Below are positions 34,747 to 37,473 of a DNA stretch of 37,473 bases, one piece after another; position 1 is the stretch's first letter; each line of letters opens with the position of its first letter. The notes under the pieces were generated by a model. That model saw only the letters and a list, made by a program, of their open reading frames with translations. It made no database searches and was not told the DNA's origin. A program made the position numbers and the translations under genes. Source of the stretch: an uncultured Eubacterium sp. (GTDB lineage: Bacteria; Bacillota; Clostridia; Lachnospirales; Lachnospiraceae); assembly GCA_910584065.1 (NCBI GenBank), contig CAJTZN010000039.1, forward strand, positions 1 to 37,473. The letters are read 5' to 3'.

Positions 34747-35880
34747 GTGTTTCGACATATATTAAAATACGGGCTGTTGTCTCTTCTGAGAACGAGGGAG
34801 ATCGTGTTTTGGACACTTATTTTCCCATTTGCCCTTACTACATTTATGTATTTGGCGTTTAGTAACCTGTTCGAGGCTACCGAACAGTTTCATGTGATCC
34901 CGGTGGCCGTCGTGAAGCAGCAGGAAGATCAGATTTTTGAACAGATGATACAGATGGTCTCCGCCGAGGGAGAGGACCAGCTTCTGGCGGTGAGCGAACT
35001 GGATCAGGAGCGCGCGGAACAGAAGCTGCAGGAAGGGGAAGTGAAGGGGATCGTGTACGTCGGGGAAGAGGTGTCCATTGAGGTGGCGGAATCCGGTATG
35101 GACCAGACGATGCTGCAGATGATCTTTGAACAGTTTGTACAATATAAGAAGACGATCTCGGACGTGGCGCAGATTGATCCCGGGCGCATCCTGCCGGCGG
35201 TGGCGGCGCTCACGTCACAGACGGAATATGTGGAAGAGAAAAAATCGTCCGAGGGCAATCAGGATAACGTGATCAATTACTTTTATGCCGTGCTGGCGAT
35301 GGTGTGCCTCTTTGCCAGTTTTGCCGGGTGCGACCGCATTTTGAAATTACAGGCGAATGTTTCCACCCTTGGCCAGCGGCGGAATATGATCCCGGTACAC
35401 AAGATGAAAAGTATTGTGGCGGAATTTCTGGCGTGTGAGATCGTGCAGTACAGTATTGTCCTCTTGCTCCTGCTCTACATGAAAGTGGTACTAAAGCTGA
35501 AACTGGGCGACAATGTGCCGCAGATCCTGATCCTGCTCCTCCTGGGCACGAGTTTCGGCATTGTGCTCGGCATTTTCGTCGGTTCGCTCCCCCGTCTGGG
35601 AGAGGGCATGAAGATCGGCATACTCGTGAGCGTGGGACTCGCGTTAAGTGCCCTCAGTGACCTGATGGTATCGGGGATCAAAGACGAGATCGAGCATGCG
35701 GCGCCGATCCTGAATGATCTAAACCCGGCGGCGCTGATCACCGATTCCTTTTACGCGCTGAACATATATGAAACAAATGGGCGTTTTTGGGGAAATATGG
35801 CGTATCTGGGGGCCGGTATGGCCGTGCTCATGCTGGCAAGTTATTTTATGGTAAGGAGGAGTCGCTATGTCAGTCTATAA
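34747..35880 (+). CDS. ABC-2 permease, first of an lnrMN-like pair
   Basis: This 377-residue membrane protein has an N-terminal helix (about residues 15-38), an extracellular domain of about 130 residues, and five more helices from about residue 175. This fits the ABC2_membrane_3 layout. GTG 34747 is the chosen start: AAAGGAG (34732-34738) is 8 bases upstream, and the next permease starts with the same kind of 'xxxVFFRILNKQ' opening here seen as 'FRHILKYGLLSL'. ATGs at 34711 and 34729 lie before or on the ribosome binding site and are disfavoured. It overlaps the second permease gene by 14 bases. Confidence 0.9.
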   Translation: MFRHILKYGLLSLLRTREIVFWTLIFPFALTTFMYLAFSNLFEATEQFHVIPVAVVKQQEDQIFEQMIQMVSAEGEDQLLAVSELDQERAEQKLQEGEVKGIVYVGEEVSIEVAESGMDQTMLQMIFEQFVQYKKTISDVAQIDPGRILPAVAALTSQTEYVEEKKSSEGNQDNVINYFYAVLAMVCLFASFAGCDRILKLQANVSTLGQRRNMIPVHKMKSIVAEFLACEIVQYSIVLLLLLYMKVVLKLKLGDNVPQILILLLLGTSFGIVLGIFVGSLPRLGEGMKIGILVSVGLALSALSDLMVSGIKDEIEHAAPILNDLNPAALITDSFYALNIYETNGRFWGNMAYLGAGMAVLMLASYFMVRRSRYVSL

Positions 35881-37030
35881 AGTGTTTTTCCGTATATTAA
35901 ATAAGCAGAAGATGCGCGTTATCATGTATCTTGGTATTTTCCTGACGATGGCCTTCATCATATCGTCCCAGGGGGAGGAGACGCAGAGCCGGAAGTTTCG
36001 GGCGCAGTCCCAGAAACTGGCTGTGTTTGACGAGGACGGTTCTGAACTCAGCCGTGGCGTCGTACAGTATCTGGCGGAGGGAAATGAGATCGTGGCATTG
36101 GAGGACGAGGCAGAGACGATTCAGGATGAACTTTACAACCGGAATGTCACCTGCGTCATACGGATTCCTAAGGGGTATGGGGAGTCCCTCCTGGGCGGAA
36201 ATCTGATAAAGCCGCAGATCACGACCATTCCCGGAACGGTATACGAACAGTTTTTTGTCAATATGGTGAGCCGCTATGGCTCGGTGGTCCGGGCGTATCG
36301 GGCGGGTGGACTGGATTCCCAGGAGGTCGCAGCGAAGACGGCCGAGGTGTGCAGGGAAAAAGTTTCCGTCAGCCTGATGGAGGGGGGGCGCGAGGAAAGC
36401 CATGAATTCATGTACTATTTCTTCGCCTATTTCCCCTATATTTTTATTTCGATCTCCGTGGTCGGCGTCGGCTCGATCCTCGTGGTGTTCCATAAAAAGG
36501 AAGTGCGTGAACGGAACATCTGCTCCTGCTATCCGCTTTTGCGGGCGAACCTGGAACTTTATTCCGGCATGGTGATCGCGGAAGTCGGATTCTGTCTCTG
36601 CTATCTCATCGTAGTGTTTCTAGGAATGAAATGCGATACGCAGCTCTTTGGTTTTCAGGGCATGCTGTACTGCCTGAACATGCTCTGTTTTATGGTGGTG
36701 ACGCTGGGCATTGTATTTTTAATAGGACAGATTGTAAAGCGCGACACGGTGCTGAACATGATCTCCAATGTGATAAGTCTGGGTATGTGTTTTTTATGTG
36801 GTATTTTTGTTCCGTTAGAATATCTGGGTGCGGGACTGGTCCGGGCGGCACATTTTCTGCCGGCTTACTGGTACATCATATCGGCGGACTGGATCGATCA
36901 TTATACGGCGGGACAAAATCTCGGGGAACTCTGGCGCGCGATGGGGATCCAGCTGCTGTTTGGGGCGGCGTTCGTCTGTGCCGGACTGGCGTACTCGAAA
37001 GTCAGGATGAACACGGGACAGCGGGAGTGA
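35867..37030 (+). CDS. ABC-2 permease, second of an lnrMN-like pair
   Basis: This 387-residue membrane protein is a paralogue of the preceding one: one N-terminal helix (about residues 17-34), an extracellular domain of about 150 residues, then five helices from about residue 180, ending 'YSKVRMNTGQRE'. ATG 35867 has AAGGAGGAG upstream and overlaps the previous gene by 14 bases. The two permeases probably form a heterodimer with the ATPase at 33714 and export or expel lipid-active compounds. This is by analogy to LnrLMN; linearmycin itself is not implied as the substrate. Confidence 0.9.
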   Translation: MSVYKVFFRILNKQKMRVIMYLGIFLTMAFIISSQGEETQSRKFRAQSQKLAVFDEDGSELSRGVVQYLAEGNEIVALEDEAETIQDELYNRNVTCVIRIPKGYGESLLGGNLIKPQITTIPGTVYEQFFVNMVSRYGSVVRAYRAGGLDSQEVAAKTAEVCREKVSVSLMEGGREESHEFMYYFFAYFPYIFISISVVGVGSILVVFHKKEVRERNICSCYPLLRANLELYSGMVIAEVGFCLCYLIVVFLGMKCDTQLFGFQGMLYCLNMLCFMVVTLGIVFLIGQIVKRDTVLNMISNVISLGMCFLCGIFVPLEYLGAGLVRAAHFLPAYWYIISADWIDHYTAGQNLGELWRAMGIQLLFGAAFVCAGLAYSKVRMNTGQRE

Positions 37031-37069
37031 TGCAATAATCTTGTACCTGAATATTCCAAAAGAAAAAAC

Positions 37070-37473
37070 TTGAAAAAGATTTTGACTTGTGTTATAGCGC
37101 TCTCAATCGCGCTTGTATGTGAAGCTGGCACTGTCTGACTGGAAGGAACTGGGTAATAAATCCGTTCATAACCTGCAGGAGCAGGCACCCCTCAAGGCCG
37201 TTGAGACAGCGGATGGGAAAGCAGTACTTGATGTAAATGAGATGTTTTTCCGCACCAATTATTCTGAAATCAATGCGATTGCTGCTTCCTGTACGAAAGC
37301 GACGGTAGTGACGATTGAGAAGATTGTCGTAACTCCGACGGATAAAGTGGCACTTTCTGTACAGGCACCGGTTAGCGTGGAGATTGGAACACCGGCGGAA
37401 ATTCTTGTGGAAGTGGACGAGGGTTATACGTTAGAGTGGCAGACAAGTGACGCACAGGTGGCAACTGTGGAAG
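37070..37473 (+). pseudogene. Frameshifted secreted Ig-like domain protein, 3' cut by window end
   Basis: A signal-peptide-like stretch (LKKILTCVIALSIALVCEAG) is encoded in one frame at 37070-37129, with a TGA at 37136. The following coding continues in another frame from 37096: 'LALSDWKELGNKSVHNLQEQ...' and, near the window end, 'VSVEIGTPAEILVEVDEG' with 'WQTSDAQVATVE', which has the look of a bacterial Ig-like (Big_2) domain. The first frame also lacks ATG; only TTG 37070 is available and no ribosome binding site precedes it. I read this as a broken secreted protein gene with a frameshift near 37096-37138. A sequencing error is possible. The 39 bases from 37031 hold nothing else. Confidence 0.55.

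Overview
The window looks like chromosomal DNA from a spore-forming member of the Lachnospiraceae or a close relative in Clostridia. The reasons are strong GGAGG ribosome binding sites, consensus TTGACA/TATAAT promoters, the sporulation pair gpr-spoIIP, a free-standing release factor 3 gene, a methionine synthase without its reactivation domain, and Gram-positive wall genes (LCP protein, SpoIIP, amidase). The genus is inferred only from gene content and style.

Layout. 1-4933 (+): the 3' end of a sugar-type solute-binding protein gene, then a small export module of a Cys-motif lipoprotein, an ABC ATPase and a 706-residue double-module permease. 4940-8269 (-): a secreted beta-helix protein, prfC (RF3) with a terminator-like hairpin in its leader, and tRNA-Gln(CUG). 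8317-10561 (+): guaB from a near-perfect promoter, overlapping a membrane-anchored amidase. 10587-14310 (-): a chemoreceptor with a long basic N-terminal tail, a dCMP deaminase, and rpsT starting at TTG. 14499-16669 (+): gpr-spoIIP. 16666-18007: an XRE regulator on the minus strand, then an XRE/LytTR pair on the plus strand. 18044-24579 (+): a histidine phosphatase, a MATE exporter, proS and metH. 24657-27691 (+): two family-2 glycosyltransferases and an LCP ligase, probably for a rhamnose-type wall polysaccharide. 27702-29428 (+): ilvN-ilvC with its own promoter and terminator. 29482-31065 (+): a HAD phosphatase and an HD-GYP protein. 31079-31441 (-): an XRE regulator with a palindromic operator candidate.

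31526-37030 is a two-component system (NarL-type regulator and HisKA_3 kinase, minus strand) divergent from an ATPase and two ABC-2 permeases. The order and sizes resemble the Bacillus linearmycin-resistance module lnrJK-lnrLMN. A roughly 220-bp, highly structured, MITE-like inverted-repeat element sits between the two halves. Dyads upstream of the transporter -10 box are candidate regulator sites, and two perfect hairpins separate the ATPase from the first permease. The window ends in a secreted Ig-like protein gene that appears frameshifted.

A recurring theme is short tandem duplication: 18- or 24-bp in-frame repeats in four genes, and an 11-bp array between two genes. The items I consider most worth checking are the structured element at 33323-33543, the hairpin pair at 34651-34708, the lipoprotein/ABC module at 791-4933, and these microduplications. 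All calls come from reading the sequence; no database search was run.
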